Shown here piece after piece: positions 17,601-26,582 of a DNA stretch of 64,000 bases. Source of the stretch: Betaproteobacteria bacterium (GTDB taxonomy: Bacteria > Pseudomonadota > Gammaproteobacteria > Burkholderiales > SG8-39); contig JACPYS010000042.1 of NCBI GenBank assembly GCA_016195915.1, positions 222,990 to 286,989 of the forward strand, given 5' to 3'. Made by a program: the position numbers and the translations under genes. How positions within the stretch are numbered: the stretch's first letter is position 1; each line of letters begins with the position of its first letter. Below the pieces are notes generated by a model, which saw nothing but the letters and a program-made list of their open reading frames with translations, was not told where the DNA came from and did no database searches.

Positions 17601-18598
17601 GCGTCCCGAACCTGTGCCAGTGTCGAAGGCTGCGCCTCGATCAGCCGGGAACCCACTCGTCGCACGCGCGCCTTGTCCGATTCTCCGGTCAGATATTCCA
17701 CCGGAGACTTGCCGTCCACCCGCGCAAGCAGCAGGCCCGGCAACAGGCTGGCAACGCGCGCTTCGAGCGCCGCGCGCGGTTCCCAGTCCGCGCCGGCAAG
17801 ATAGCTCGCGGAAAACGCATCGAAGCACGCAAGGAAGGCGTCGCGCGCGGCCGGCACCCACAGGCACTTGAGCAGCAGGTGGTTGAGGCAAAACGCGGCG
17901 TCGAAAGCGGGGTCGCCGTACCAGGCGCATTCGGCGTCGAGGAACACCGGCCCCTGTGGTCCGATGAGCAGGTTCTTGGGGCTCACGTCGCCATGCACCA
18001 GGCAAAGACGCGTCGCTGCGGTGCGCTCCGCCAGCGCGAGCAGCCGCGTGGCGAGCGCGGGGTGTCTGCGCGCCGTCGCGACGAGGTAGGGTTCGAGGCG
18101 GATGGCGTGAAAACCGGCATCGGTCGCGAATCGTCCCGCAATGGCGGAATTTCCCGCGGTGGCAGCGTGAATGCGCGCAAGCCGATCGCCGACCTCGCTC
18201 GCATGGATCTTGTCGGCACGCCCCGCTGCGAGCTCCGTTTTCCACAGCGGATAACGCTCGGGGGCGAGGTACTCCATCGCAAAGAACCCCGTATCGTCGT
18301 GCGCGAGTACGCCCGGCGTTGCACCGGGTATGATGGCGCCAACCGTTTCCATCCACATCCGCTCGTACCGGTTGCGCTCCACCGGCGCTTCCCACAGCTG
18401 CGCCACGCGCAACCGCGGCAGTGCACGCTTGACGCAGACCGGACCCTGCGCGAGATCGACTTTCCAGATGTCCGATGAGACCCCGCCGGCGAGCGGCACG
18501 GCGCGCGGATGCTCCTTCGCGCCGGCGAGGCCGGCCGCGCGCAGCAATTCGAGGATGGGCGCGAATGCGTCGACATCCGTCCGCGGCCACGCGCTCAC
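17585..18598 (-). CDS. APH-fold small-molecule kinase
   Basis: About 337 residues from a GTG at 18598 that overlaps the pdxH stop as GTGA. The frame is open upstream, but that part lies inside pdxH. The aminoglycoside-phosphotransferase/choline-kinase fold is shown by the Brenner motif [12 protein letters not shown] and the metal-binding Asp in [22 protein letters not shown] supplies the ATP-site Lys. Such kinases phosphorylate hydroxyl groups of small molecules, and only some are antibiotic-resistance enzymes. Being tightly coupled (GTGA, then a 16-bp overlap) to PdxH and to an enolase-like enzyme suggests a metabolic substrate. No resistance role is claimed. Confidence 0.85.
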   Translation of the reverse strand: MSAWPRTDVDAFAPILELLRAAGLAGAKEHPRAVPLAGGVSSDIWKVDLAQGPVCVKRALPRLRVAQLWEAPVERNRYERMWMETVGAIIPGATPGVLAHDDTGFFAMEYLAPERYPLWKTELAAGRADKIHASEVGDRLARIHAATAGNSAIAGRFATDAGFHAIRLEPYLVATARRHPALATRLLALAERTAATRLCLVHGDVSPKNLLIGPQGPVFLDAECAWYGDPAFDAAFCLNHLLLKCLWVPAARDAFLACFDAFSASYLAGADWEPRAALEARVASLLPGLLLARVDGKSPVEYLTGESDKARVRRVGSRLIEAQPSTLAQVRDAWLRS

Positions 18599-19227
18599 GG
18601 CGAGAGGCGCGAGCGCTTCCAGGTGCTGCCCGAGCGGCGGTAATGCAGGCGGTCGTGCAGCCGGTTTTCCCGGCCCTGCCAGAATTCCATCACTTCGGGG
18701 AGCACGCGGTACCCGCCCCAGTGCGGCGGGCGGGGCGGATCCTCTCCGTAACGCGCCTGCATCGCCTCGAGCGCTTTCTCGAGCGTTTCCCGGTCCGGCA
18801 CTTCTGCGCTCTGCGAGGAAGCCCAGGCCGAGTGGCGGGCGCCGAGCGGACGGCTCGCAAAATACGCGTCGGATTCCGCTGGATCCACCTTCTCGACACG
18901 CCCCTCGATGCGCACCTGGCGTTCGAGCTGATGCCATAGGAACAGAAGGCACGCGCGCGGATCGCGCGCCAGCTCCCGTGCCTTGTGGCTTTGATAGTTC
19001 GTAAAGAACACGAACGCGCCTTTTTCCAGGCCTTTGAGCAGAACGATACGCGCGTCGGGTCGCCCGTCCTCGCCGACCGTGGCGAGCGTCATGGCGTTGG
19101 GCAGCGCCAGTTCGGCATCGAGCGATTGCCTGAACCAGTGTTCGAACTGCACGAGCGGGTCGGCATCGGCATCGGACTCCGCGAGTCCGGCTTGAATGTA
19201 TTCCCTGCGCAGATCGGATATTTTCAT
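18595..19227 (-). CDS. pdxH: Pyridoxamine 5'-phosphate oxidase PdxH
   Basis: A 210-residue FMN oxidase of standard length that makes pyridoxal 5'-phosphate from pyridoxine or pyridoxamine phosphate. The sequence shows the N-terminal [10 protein letters not shown] arm, the FMN-binding block [25 protein letters not shown] (coded at about 18985-19060), the [13 protein letters not shown] loop and the C-terminal PLP/FMN site [10 protein letters not shown] with W and R/L-P ending. It begins the leftward cluster with the APH-fold kinase. The 41-bp gap to the divergent hydrolase pseudogene must hold both promoters. Confidence 0.97.
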   Translation of the reverse strand: MKISDLRREYIQAGLAESDADADPLVQFEHWFRQSLDAELALPNAMTLATVGEDGRPDARIVLLKGLEKGAFVFFTNYQSHKARELARDPRACLLFLWHQLERQVRIEGRVEKVDPAESDAYFASRPLGARHSAWASSQSAEVPDRETLEKALEAMQARYGEDPPRPPHWGGYRVLPEVMEFWQGRENRLHDRLHYRRSGSTWKRSRLSP

Positions 19228-19268
19228 GGCAGGCGCAATTCTACCGCCGACGCTAGAATCGGACTCAA

Positions 19269-20233
19269 ATGCAAGGCGTTTTCAATTACACCCACGGCAT
19301 CAGCGCCGTCGATTCCCACCTGTTGCGGCCGATGCAGAGCGCGGTGCACCTGGTAGTCGAAGGCGGCCGTGCCGCGATCATCGACACCGCCTCGAGCCGT
19401 TGCGTGCCGCGGGTGCTCGACGCGCTGGAGGAAAAGGGCGTGCCAGCCGAGGGGGTCGACTGGATCGTGCTGACCCACATCCATCTCGACCACGCCGGCG
19501 GGGCGGGGGAAATTCATGCGCCGCTGTCCGAACGCACGGCTCACGGTGCATGCTCTCGGCAAGCGCCACATGGCAAATCCCGCCCGGCTGGTCGAGGGGA
19601 CCATTGCCGTCTATGGCGCGGCGGTGACCCGCCGCATGTACGGCGAGGTGTCGCCGGTACCGGCGCAGCGCATCGTCACCGCGGTGGACGGAAGTTCGAT
19701 CCGGCTCGCAGGGCGCGAACTGAGTTTTCATGATTCCCCCGGCCACGCGCGCCATCACGTCGTGGTGCGCGACTCTTCGAGCGGCCATATCTTCGCCGGC
19801 GACACCTTCGGGCTGTCGTACCGCGAACTCGACCGCGACGGCCGCCAGTTCGTGTTTCCGACCACCACTCCGGTGCATTTCGATCCGCCATCGCTGCACC
19901 GCTCGATCGACCGGATGCTCGCGCTCGAGCCGAAAGCCATATACGTCATGCACTTCGGCAGAGTAGACGCCCCGCAGCGCGTGGCAGCGGACCTGCACCG
20001 GCTGATCGACGAGCATGTCCGGATCGCGCTCGAGCATCGCGCCGCGGGTGCCGCGCGCCGCGAGTGCCGCGCGCCGCGAGCGCATCGAGCAGGCGTTGCG
20101 CTTGTTGCTGCTGCAGGAAGCGCGCCGCAAGCACTGGCCGCTCTCGCGGGAACGCCTGCTGGAGCTTTTCAGAGCGGATATCGAGCTCAATGCCCAGGGC
20201 CTCGGCGTCTGGCTCGACGTGAATCCAGGGTGA
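19269..20233 (+). pseudogene. Metallo-beta-lactamase-fold hydrolase broken by two frameshifts
   Basis: The first segment (ATG 19269) reads through THIHLDHAGGAG, the metal motif HxHxDH. A run of five G at 19505-19509 then shifts the frame; removing one G gives GAGKFMRRCPNARL and restores similarity. The second segment runs through FHDSPGHARHH and FAGDTFGLSYRE to about 20050. There a perfect 16-bp tandem duplication shifts the frame again; removing one copy joins it to ERIEQALRLLLLQEARRKHW and the true C-terminus GVWLDVNPG ending at 20233. The restored protein is about 315 residues with all MBL motifs. Either two real mutations or assembly errors would give this; the exact duplication argues for real decay. 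Confidence 0.88.
20049..20080 (+). repeat. Perfect 16-bp tandem duplication inside the MBL pseudogene
   Basis: TGCCGCGCGCCGCGAG occurs twice back to back (20049-20064 and 20065-20080). Sixteen is not a multiple of three, so the duplication alone explains the second frameshift. Typical of replication slippage in GC-rich DNA. Confidence 0.95.
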
Positions 20234-20293
20234 AGGACCGTTGCGCCACCGTCGCGGATGGTGAAAAAATTTTCATTTTCGCTCTCATAGACG

Positions 20294-20322
20294 TTGACAT
20301 GCAGAGCGAGATTCGGCATCTT
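20294..20322 (+). promoter_or_regulatory. Possible promoter of the SWIB gene
   Basis: The 209-bp gap after the MBL pseudogene is AT-rich next to its surroundings. It holds a consensus -35 TTGACA at 20294-20299, with a weak -10 (CATCTT, 20317-20322) 17 bp on, and an A/T tract upstream (about 20266-20280) that could act as an UP element. The -10 match is poor, so confidence is low. Confidence 0.35.
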
Positions 20323-20442
20323 GCGGGTTCCGCTGCAATGATGGCGGCCCGATGTAAACGAAGTAAACAACCGAAGCAAATAACGCAGGCGTACGAAACG
20401 ATCGATCCGGAACCCCTAGGCAAGTTCAGAGGAGAATTGAAG

Positions 20443-20751
20443 ATGGCGAAGAAAAAAGCCGCGAAGAAACCCGCAGCGAAGAAGAAGTCTGCCGCAAAGC
20501 GCAAGCCGAACGCAGCATTCATGAAGCCCATGACACCGAGCGCGGCTCTCGGCGCGGTGATCGGCGCGAATGCAATGCCGCGTACCGAAGTCACCAAGAA
20601 GATCTGGGCCTATATCAAGAAGAATGGTCTGCAGGACAAGAAGAACCGCCGCATGATCAATGCCGACGACAAGCTGAAAGTGGTATTCGGCGGCAAGGCG
20701 CAGGTGTCGATGTTCGAGATGACCAAGCTGGTCAGCAAGCACCTCAAGTAA
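20443..20751 (+). CDS. Stand-alone SWIB/MDM2-domain protein with lysine-rich tail
   Basis: A 102-residue basic protein. Residues 1-27 are almost all Lys and Ala (MAKKKAAKKPAAKKKSA), a histone-H1-like or nucleoid-binding tail. Residues about 30-102 form a SWIB domain: TPSAALGAVIGANAMPRTEVTKKIW, YIKKNGLQDKKNRRMINADDKL, ending KLVSKHLK (each shown in part). SWIB domains are best known in eukaryotic chromatin remodelling factors and in Chlamydia, and small bacterial versions occur widely in betaproteobacteria. Likely a nucleoid or topoisomerase-associated DNA-binding protein. The ATG at 20443 has AGAGGAGAA upstream. An intrinsic terminator follows the stop, so it is a monocistronic unit. Confidence 0.9.
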   Translation: MAKKKAAKKPAAKKKSAAKRKPNAAFMKPMTPSAALGAVIGANAMPRTEVTKKIWAYIKKNGLQDKKNRRMINADDKLKVVFGGKAQVSMFEMTKLVSKHLK

Positions 20752-20759
20752 CCGCCCTG

Positions 20760-20794
20760 GCTGCCGGGGGGCGTTCGGCCTCCGGCAGCTTTTC
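20760..20794 (+). terminator. Intrinsic terminator after the SWIB gene
   Basis: GCTGCCGG and CCGGCAGC form a perfect 8-bp stem with a short GC-rich loop, followed by TTTT. It lies 9 bp after the SWIB stop and also separates it from the converging diguanylate cyclase gene. Confidence 0.85.
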
Positions 20795-20813
20795 CCCTCG
20801 CAAGCTTGCCGCT

Positions 20814-21917
20814 TCACGCCGCGGCAGACACCACGCAGTCACGGCCCGCGTTTTTTGCGCCGTACAGCGCAACGTCCGCGCGCGCGAGCAATTCCTCGAT
20901 CGACTCGCCGCTTCGGTAGCAGGCGACGCCCGCGGAGAGCGTGATCTGCAGCTCGTTCGGCGCGCCCGGATAATGCGCGCGCACCACCGCGGAGCGCATG
21001 CGTTCCGCGCCGATGATAGCGCCGTCGATCAGCGTGCCCGAGAACACCGCCACGAACTCCTCCCCGCCGAGGCGGCCCAGGTGGTCGGTATCGCGCAAGG
21101 TGGCCGATATCGCGCCGGCAAAACCGCGCAGCACCGCATCGCCGGCCGCGTGCCCGTAAGTGTCGTTCACGTTCTTGAAGTGGTCGATATCGATCAGGCA
21201 GATGCTGAACAGCGTGCCGAAGCGCAGGCAGCGGCTTCGCTCCTGCGCCAGGATTTCGAGCACGCGCCGGCGGTTGAGCACCCCGGTGAGGGAGTCGTGC
21301 GAGGCCATGTGCTCGATGCGGTCGAAGGCCCGCTGGAGCTTGTGCTTGCCCGCCGAGACGCGCCTGCGCAAATCGCTGATATGGCCGCCCAGCATCGAGA
21401 AGAACGCCGCCACCGCGGTGAACACCGCCCAGTAAAGCACGGCAAGCCGGTAGTCGCCGTCGGGCACCTGCCCGGGCGCGTTGAAAGCGAGAATCGCCGC
21501 ATAGCCGGCCGATGCCCCGGCGGTGATCTTCAGCATGGTCCGGCTGTCGAGGCGGAACACGCCGAACAGATAGACCACGGGAATCAGCGGAAGCAGGATC
21601 ACATGGCCCTGGCCGGCCCGGGAGATCACGAACAGCAGGCTCGCGAGCGCGGCGACGGTCATGGGGGCCGTGAGGCTCGGATCGCCGAAACGCAGGTTCC
21701 AGCCGCACCTGAATACGAGGAAAAACGCGCCGGCCAAGGCCAGCGTCAGCGCGCTTGCGGAGATCAGCGTGGCGGAATCGATCACCCCGGCCCAGCCCGC
21801 CAGGCCGAACAGCGCGAGCGCCATCGCGCTCGCTCCCAGCGCCATGAAATAGCGGCGCATGCGCAGGATCTGCCGCGGATCGTCTCCAGCAATAAGCCGC
21901 ATCAGCTTCGGGCGCAT
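20814..21917 (-). CDS. Membrane diguanylate cyclase (GGEEF)
   Basis: A 367-residue protein. The N-terminal half (about residues 20-190) holds six hydrophobic helices with no recognised sensor domain. A short linker helix leads to a GGDEF domain (about 205-365). The active site is GGEEF, the substrate-binding block is DIDHFKNVNDTYGH, and an RxxD inhibitory I-site (RDTD) sits five residues before GGEEF. So it should be an active, product-inhibited c-di-GMP synthase at the inner membrane. It is divergent from the PPi-phosphofructokinase gene, with 77 bp between the starts. Confidence 0.93.
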   Translation of the reverse strand: MRPKLMRLIAGDDPRQILRMRRYFMALGASAMALALFGLAGWAGVIDSATLISASALTLALAGAFFLVFRCGWNLRFGDPSLTAPMTVAALASLLFVISRAGQGHVILLPLIPVVYLFGVFRLDSRTMLKITAGASAGYAAILAFNAPGQVPDGDYRLAVLYWAVFTAVAAFFSMLGGHISDLRRRVSAGKHKLQRAFDRIEHMASHDSLTGVLNRRRVLEILAQERSRCLRFGTLFSICLIDIDHFKNVNDTYGHAAGDAVLRGFAGAISATLRDTDHLGRLGGEEFVAVFSGTLIDGAIIGAERMRSAVVRAHYPGAPNELQITLSAGVACYRSGESIEELLARADVALYGAKNAGRDCVVSAAA

Positions 21918-21994
21918 CGCCTTCCCCCGGTAGAATTATAGACTTGCCGCTCTATGCTGAACGGGCGGAAGACAACGGAAAGGAAAGCCGGATC

Positions 21995-23215
21995 ATGCCG
22001 AAGGGAAAGGTCTTGGTCGCTCAGGGCGGAGGGCCGACCGCCGTCATCAATCAATCGATGGCCGGCGTCGTCCTGGAAGCCCGGAAATTTCGCAACGTCG
22101 AACTGGTCTACGGCGCCTATCACGGGGTGTCCGGCATCGTCGGCGAAGAGTTCCTCGACCTCACTCAGGAGACCAGCCACAACATCGAAATGGTGGCCAA
22201 TACCCCATCCTCCGCGCTCGGTTCGACACGCGACAAACCCGACCTGAAGTATTGCCAGGAGATATTCAAGGTCCTCAAGGCGCACGGCATCGGCTACTTC
22301 TTCTACATCGGCGGCAACGATTCTTCCGACACGGTGCGCATCGTCAGCGAAGAAGCGCAGCGCGCCGGCTACTCGTTGCGCTGCATCCACATTCCGAAGA
22401 CCATCGACAATGACCTGGTCGGCAACGACCATACGCCGGGCTTCCCGTCGGCCGCCCGCTTTGTCGCCCAGGCCTTCATGGGGGCCAACCTGGACAACGC
22501 GGCACTGACAGGGGTCTACCTGGCCGTGGTGATGGGCCGGCATGCCGGTTTTCTGACGGCGGCCGCGGCGCTCGGGAAGAAATTCCCCGACGACGGCCCG
22601 CACCTGATTTATCTTCCGGAATGCAGCTTCAGCGTGGAAAAATTTCTGGCCGATGTCAAGGCCGCCTATGACAGGTACGGCCGCTGTGTGATCGCGGCTT
22701 CGGAGGGCATCCATGACGGCCAGGGCACGCCCATCATCACCCGGCTGGCGAGCCAGGTGGAGCGCGATGCCCATGGCAACGTGCAGCTTTCGGGCACCGG
22801 AGCCCTGGCCGACCTGCTGTGTGACGAGGTGAGGAGAAACCTCGGCATCAAGCGCGTGCGGGGCGACACATTCGGCTATCTGCAGCGTTCATTCATGGGT
22901 TGCGTCTCGGATGTCGATCAGCGCGAGGCCCGCGAGGTCGGCGAAAAAGCCGTGCAATACGCCATGTGGGGCGATCGCGACGGTTCGGTCGCCATCAAGC
23001 GCACCGGCTTCTACTCGGTCGATTACCAGTTGGTTCCGCTGGAGTCGGTGGCCGGAAAAACGCGCGTCATGGAAGCCGAGTTCATTGCCGCCAGCGGCAC
23101 CGACGTGACCGACGCGTATCGGATGTATCTGCGTCCCCTGCTGGGTTCGGGCCTGCCCGATGCGTACCGCTTGCGGCTGAACAAGGTCGACAAGATCCTC
23201 AATCCCGCCAAATAG
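21995..23215 (+). CDS. pfp: Pyrophosphate-type phosphofructokinase
   Basis: A 406-residue PFK of the PPi-dependent kind. The donor motif is GGNDS in place of ATP-type GGDGS, and the catalytic motif is PKTIDNDL. Also seen are AQGGGPTAVINQS at the N-terminus, MGRHAGFLT, and the long-form C-terminus with GYLQRSFMG. By family it transfers phosphate reversibly between fructose-6-phosphate and PPi, working in glycolysis or gluconeogenesis without ATP. The ATG at 21995 is preferred over an in-frame ATG 51 bp upstream because GGAAAGGAAAG precedes it. It ends 2 bp from the converging MFS gene. A second PFK of different signature is at 4670-5785. Confidence 0.93.
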   Translation: MPKGKVLVAQGGGPTAVINQSMAGVVLEARKFRNVELVYGAYHGVSGIVGEEFLDLTQETSHNIEMVANTPSSALGSTRDKPDLKYCQEIFKVLKAHGIGYFFYIGGNDSSDTVRIVSEEAQRAGYSLRCIHIPKTIDNDLVGNDHTPGFPSAARFVAQAFMGANLDNAALTGVYLAVVMGRHAGFLTAAAALGKKFPDDGPHLIYLPECSFSVEKFLADVKAAYDRYGRCVIAASEGIHDGQGTPIITRLASQVERDAHGNVQLSGTGALADLLCDEVRRNLGIKRVRGDTFGYLQRSFMGCVSDVDQREAREVGEKAVQYAMWGDRDGSVAIKRTGFYSVDYQLVPLESVAGKTRVMEAEFIAASGTDVTDAYRMYLRPLLGSGLPDAYRLRLNKVDKILNPAK

Positions 23216-23217
23216 AA

Positions 23218-24348
23218 TCAGGTCTTGCGGGACGCGAACCATCCGCCGGCGAGCAGTGCGGCCGACAGCGCCCAGAATACCGGTGACATGCCGATCGCAG
23301 CGGACAGCGCGCCCGAAGCGAGCGGGATAACCGTGTGGCTCGCGTTGAGGATGAAGGTGCGCACGCCGACGACTTCTCCCTGCCGTCCTGGCGGGGAAAC
23401 GTTGTATAGGATTGCCATGATCATCGGCTGCGCGCATCCCAGCCCGATGCCCAGTACGAACGACAGTGTCATGAGCATCGGCACGCCGGTGAAGAACGGA
23501 AACGCAAGATAGCCGGCCCCCGTGATTCCCAGCGCCGCGGTGATCACCTGCCACTCGCGCACGCGGCGCGCCAGCGTCGGCATCGCCAGCCGCACCGCGA
23601 ACGTTGCCGAAGCGAAAGTCGCCATGATCACGCCGATGGTCGAGGCGGACAGGCCGATGCGCGACCCGTAGAGCGGAATCAGGAAGGCATACAGGTCCCA
23701 GCCCATCGCGAGGATGCCGCTCACGATGAACACGTGGCGCAGGCCGGCGATGCGCAGCAGGTCGAGTACCCGGCGTTCGCCGTCTTCGCTGCGCCCGGGG
23801 AGCCGGGGCACCGGTCCCCGCCGCGTCCAGAGCAGCGCCAACGCCAGCGCGGGCAGGAGCGCGAGCAGGCCGAATGCGCGTGCGTGACCGACCCAGTCGA
23901 TGGCAAAGCCCGTGAACAGGGGACCGAGCGATCCAGAGGTGGAGAATCCGAGCGCGAGCCAGGAAAAGTTGATCGAGCGCTCGTCAGCGCGCCCGACCGC
24001 ACCGACGATCGAGTTCACTGCTACGTGCACGTACAGGAACGCGGTACCGATGAGCGTCGTGGCAATGAAAAGCGCAGGCAGGCCCGGCCGCACAAAAGGC
24101 AAGGCGACACCGGTGACCTGCGCGGCGAGCGCGAACAGGATCGGCCGGCGCGGACCGGTGCGGTCCACTAGTCGCCCCGCGCTCACGGACAGTAGCATCG
24201 GCAGCGCCGCAAACAGGGCCAGGAGCGCGCCCACGGTGAACGGGGAGGCGCCGAGTTCTATGGCGTACAGCGTGGTTGCCATGCGACTGCCGACGAACGA
24301 AGTGTGTGCCAGGATCACCAGCGCGACGAAGAAGGCGAGGGGAGACAT
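23218..24348 (-). CDS. MFS transporter
   Basis: A 376-residue membrane protein with about twelve hydrophobic segments. The loop 2-3 motif is GRLVDRTGPRRP, the MFS G-x-x-x-D-R-x-G-R-R form. The second half carries ARRVREWQ. It is on the short side for MFS (400 or more is usual) but both six-helix halves are present. The substrate is unknown; drug or metabolite efflux is the default guess. Its start is 18 bp from the end of a truncated DMT-transporter reading frame, and it may be co-transcribed with argC upstream. Confidence 0.88.
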   Translation of the reverse strand: MSPLAFFVALVILAHTSFVGSRMATTLYAIELGASPFTVGALLALFAALPMLLSVSAGRLVDRTGPRRPILFALAAQVTGVALPFVRPGLPALFIATTLIGTAFLYVHVAVNSIVGAVGRADERSINFSWLALGFSTSGSLGPLFTGFAIDWVGHARAFGLLALLPALALALLWTRRGPVPRLPGRSEDGERRVLDLLRIAGLRHVFIVSGILAMGWDLYAFLIPLYGSRIGLSASTIGVIMATFASATFAVRLAMPTLARRVREWQVITAALGITGAGYLAFPFFTGVPMLMTLSFVLGIGLGCAQPMIMAILYNVSPPGRQGEVVGVRTFILNASHTVIPLASGALSAAIGMSPVFWALSAALLAGGWFASRKT

Positions 24349-24366
24349 CGCTCAGTCTAGCGCCGC

Positions 24367-24609
24367 TCAGTCCACGGCCGCGGCGGGCTCGCGCCGGCTC
24401 TTCCACACCACCGGCACCAGGCAGGCAAGTCCGAACAGGTAGCGCAGCGTGAGAAAGGTGAATGGCGGCGCGTACTGCAACGCGATCTTGGTCGCAAGGT
24501 AGCCCGAATCCCATACGGCCACGAAGTACCAGGCGAGGGCCGCGTCGATCCAGCGGCGGGGATCCGGCGCTACGCCCCTCACCTCATGGCCAAAGCGGCA
24601 ACCCGGCAA
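24367..24609 (-). pseudogene. N-terminal stub of an EamA/DMT-family transporter
   Basis: About 80 residues are readable. The segment AWYFVAVWDSGYLATKIALQ followed by YAPPFTFLTLRYLFGLACL matches the first two helices of EamA transporters, which are normally about 290 residues in ten helices. The frame stops at 24367 and the MFS gene begins 18 bp later, so the remaining three quarters are gone. The 5' end overlaps the argC 3' end, and I see no good ribosome site. Most likely a deletion remnant. Confidence 0.65.
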
Positions 24610-25576
24610 GGCCGGCGGTCTCCGGCTGCCCGGTCATCAGGTTCGCGTTCTGCACCGCTTGCGCGGAGGCGCCCTTGCCGAGGTTGTCGATGGCGCCCAG
24701 CGCAACGACGAGGCCGGTCCGCGCGTTCAACGCATAGGACAGGAATGCGAGATTGGAGCCGGTGGCCCAGCCGGTGTGCGGGCTGCGGCCGCGTTCGAGC
24801 GGAAGGATCCTGATGAAGTGCTCGCCGCGATAGCAGCTCTGCGCCGCTTCGAACAGCCGCGCCGCGGTTGGCGCTCCCTTCGATCGTGCGTAGCAGGTCG
24901 CGAGGATGCCGCGCGCCATCGGTACGATGTGCGGAGTGAAGGCGACGCTGGCCTTGCGCCCGGCGACCTGCGTCAGTGCCGCTTCCAGTTCGGGCACGTG
25001 GGGGTGCGCTTCCAGTCCGTAGGCGAACAGGTCCTCGTTGGTTTCGACGAATCCGAAATCGCTCGCACCGCCGCGCCCGGTGCCGGTGACGCCGCTCTTC
25101 GCGTCGATTACGATTGCCTCGGGCCCGATCAGGCCTTCGCGCAGCAGGGGGATGAGCGGCAGAAGCGCGGCCGCCGGAAAGCACCCGGGGTTGGCTACGC
25201 GTGCCGCGCCGCGGATGCGCTCGCGCTGGCCTGGCAGCTCGGTGAGGCCGTAAGTCCAGCCTTCGACAAAGCGATGGTCTCCGCCGACATCTACGATCTT
25301 CGTCGCGGCTGGTACGCGCGCAAGGGGCTCGCGCGATTTTCCGGTCGGGAGCGACGCGAACAGCAAGTCCACGCCGCAGACGCTTTCCGGGACGAAGGGC
25401 TGGATGGCGAGCTTGCCGGCGGTCAGTCCGGCGAGGGCCGGATAGCGCTCGGCGAGCGTCTGACCTGCACTGGACGCACCACCGACATAGACCACCTCGA
25501 ATGCCGGGTGCCCGATGCATAGCCGCAGCAACTCGCTGCCGCCATATCCGCTGACGCCTACGATTCCGACCCGCAT
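24584..25576 (-). CDS. argC: N-acetyl-gamma-glutamyl-phosphate reductase ArgC
   Basis: A 330-residue NADPH enzyme that reduces N-acetylglutamyl-phosphate to the semialdehyde in arginine biosynthesis. The N-terminal Rossmann loop is GVSGYGGSELLRL, the catalytic Cys is in VANPGCFPAA, and the family's SGVTGTGR and TPHIVPMARG motifs and the closing GAIDNLGKGASAQAVQN segment are present. The ATG at 25576 begins MRVGIVG; longer readings of the frame are rejected because they overlap htpX. It ends 24 bp before htpX's stop position on the same strand order, but the two functions are unrelated. Confidence 0.97.
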   Translation of the reverse strand: MRVGIVGVSGYGGSELLRLCIGHPAFEVVYVGGASSAGQTLAERYPALAGLTAGKLAIQPFVPESVCGVDLLFASLPTGKSREPLARVPAATKIVDVGGDHRFVEGWTYGLTELPGQRERIRGAARVANPGCFPAAALLPLIPLLREGLIGPEAIVIDAKSGVTGTGRGGASDFGFVETNEDLFAYGLEAHPHVPELEAALTQVAGRKASVAFTPHIVPMARGILATCYARSKGAPTAARLFEAAQSCYRGEHFIRILPLERGRSPHTGWATGSNLAFLSYALNARTGLVVALGAIDNLGKGASAQAVQNANLMTGQPETAGLAGLPLWP

Positions 25577-25601
25577 GAGCGGAATCGTAACAGGTCGCGC
25601 G

Positions 25602-26483
25602 TCAGGCCTGTCCGGGTGCGCGCGACTGAAGCGCAGCGATGCGCTCCTCGATCGGCGGGTGAGTGGAGAACAGCCCCATGATCCCGGCCTTGTTGCTGAT
25701 GCCCGAGGACTGAAACGCCGGCGGCAGCGCGCCGGGCTCGAGGCCACCGAGGCGCGCGAGCGCATGCATCATCGGCGCCGGCGAGCCGAGGTACCGGGCC
25801 GAGCCCGCGTCGGCGCGGAATTCGCGCTGGCGCGAGAACCATGCGACGACCATCGACGCAAGGATGCCGAACAGGATCTGGCAGACCATCACCGTAATGT
25901 AGTATCCCATGCCCACGCCGCGCTCGGTCTTGAAGATCGCCTTGTCCACCAGGTAGCCGACGACCCGCGCGAGGAAAAACACGAACGTATTCACCACGCC
26001 CTGGATCAGCGTCAGCGTGACCATGTCCCCGTTGGCAACGTGCGCCACCTCGTGCCCGAGCACCGCTTCGACTTCCTCGCGCGTCATGCCCTCCAGCAGG
26101 CCGCTGGAAACCGCAACCAGCGCGGAGTCGCGGAAAGCGCCCGTGGCAAATGCATTGGGCTCACCCTCGTAGATTGCGACCTCCGGTATGCCGATACCCG
26201 CACTCTGCGACAGGCGGCGCACAGTCTCGACCAGCCAGTACTGCGTGCTGCCTTCGGAACCGTCGACAATCTGTGCGCCGGTGCTCCACTTCGCCATCGG
26301 CTTGGACATGAGCAGCGAGATGATCGCGCCGCCGAAACCCATGATCGCCGACATGATCAGCAGCATCCCGAGGTTGAGACCCTCGGCCGACAGGTACTGG
26401 TCCACGCCGAGTACCGACACGACGACCGACAACACCAGCATCACCGCGATATTGGTGACCAGGAACAGCACGATGCGTTTCAT
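25602..26483 (-). CDS. htpX: Heat-shock membrane zinc protease HtpX
   Basis: A 293-residue M48-family metalloprotease. Two N-terminal helices anchor it (residues about 4-60). The zinc motif HEVAH is in [14 protein letters not shown], with the third ligand Glu in [10 protein letters not shown]; a second pair of hydrophobic segments lies between them, and a [11 protein letters not shown] motif near the end is diagnostic. It degrades damaged membrane proteins along with FtsH. The ATG at 26483 is preceded by GAGAGGAAAC and is preferred over an in-frame TTG. A sigma-32-type promoter is visible about 100 bp upstream, in keeping with heat-shock control. Confidence 0.97.
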   Translation of the reverse strand: MKRIVLFLVTNIAVMLVLSVVVSVLGVDQYLSAEGLNLGMLLIMSAIMGFGGAIISLLMSKPMAKWSTGAQIVDGSEGSTQYWLVETVRRLSQSAGIGIPEVAIYEGEPNAFATGAFRDSALVAVSSGLLEGMTREEVEAVLGHEVAHVANGDMVTLTLIQGVVNTFVFFLARVVGYLVDKAIFKTERGVGMGYYITVMVCQILFGILASMVVAWFSRQREFRADAGSARYLGSPAPMMHALARLGGLEPGALPPAFQSSGISNKAGIMGLFSTHPPIEERIAALQSRAPGQA

Positions 26484-26582
26484 GTTTACGTTTCCTCTCA
26501 AACATGCCTGGCGCGAAGATTACCTGACTTCGACCGCAACTGACTGCCGGGGTTCCCGCCGCCACCCCGATCTTCCCGGCCC

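Noticed and set aside
16245..17804. A 519-codon plus-strand frame opposite the enolase gene
   Set aside because: Mirror reading of the enolase codons; no motif and no ribosome site.
17585..18598. Antibiotic-resistance annotation for the APH-fold kinase
   Set aside because: The Brenner motif is common to many metabolic kinases, and the gene is coupled to pdxH and an enolase-like gene.
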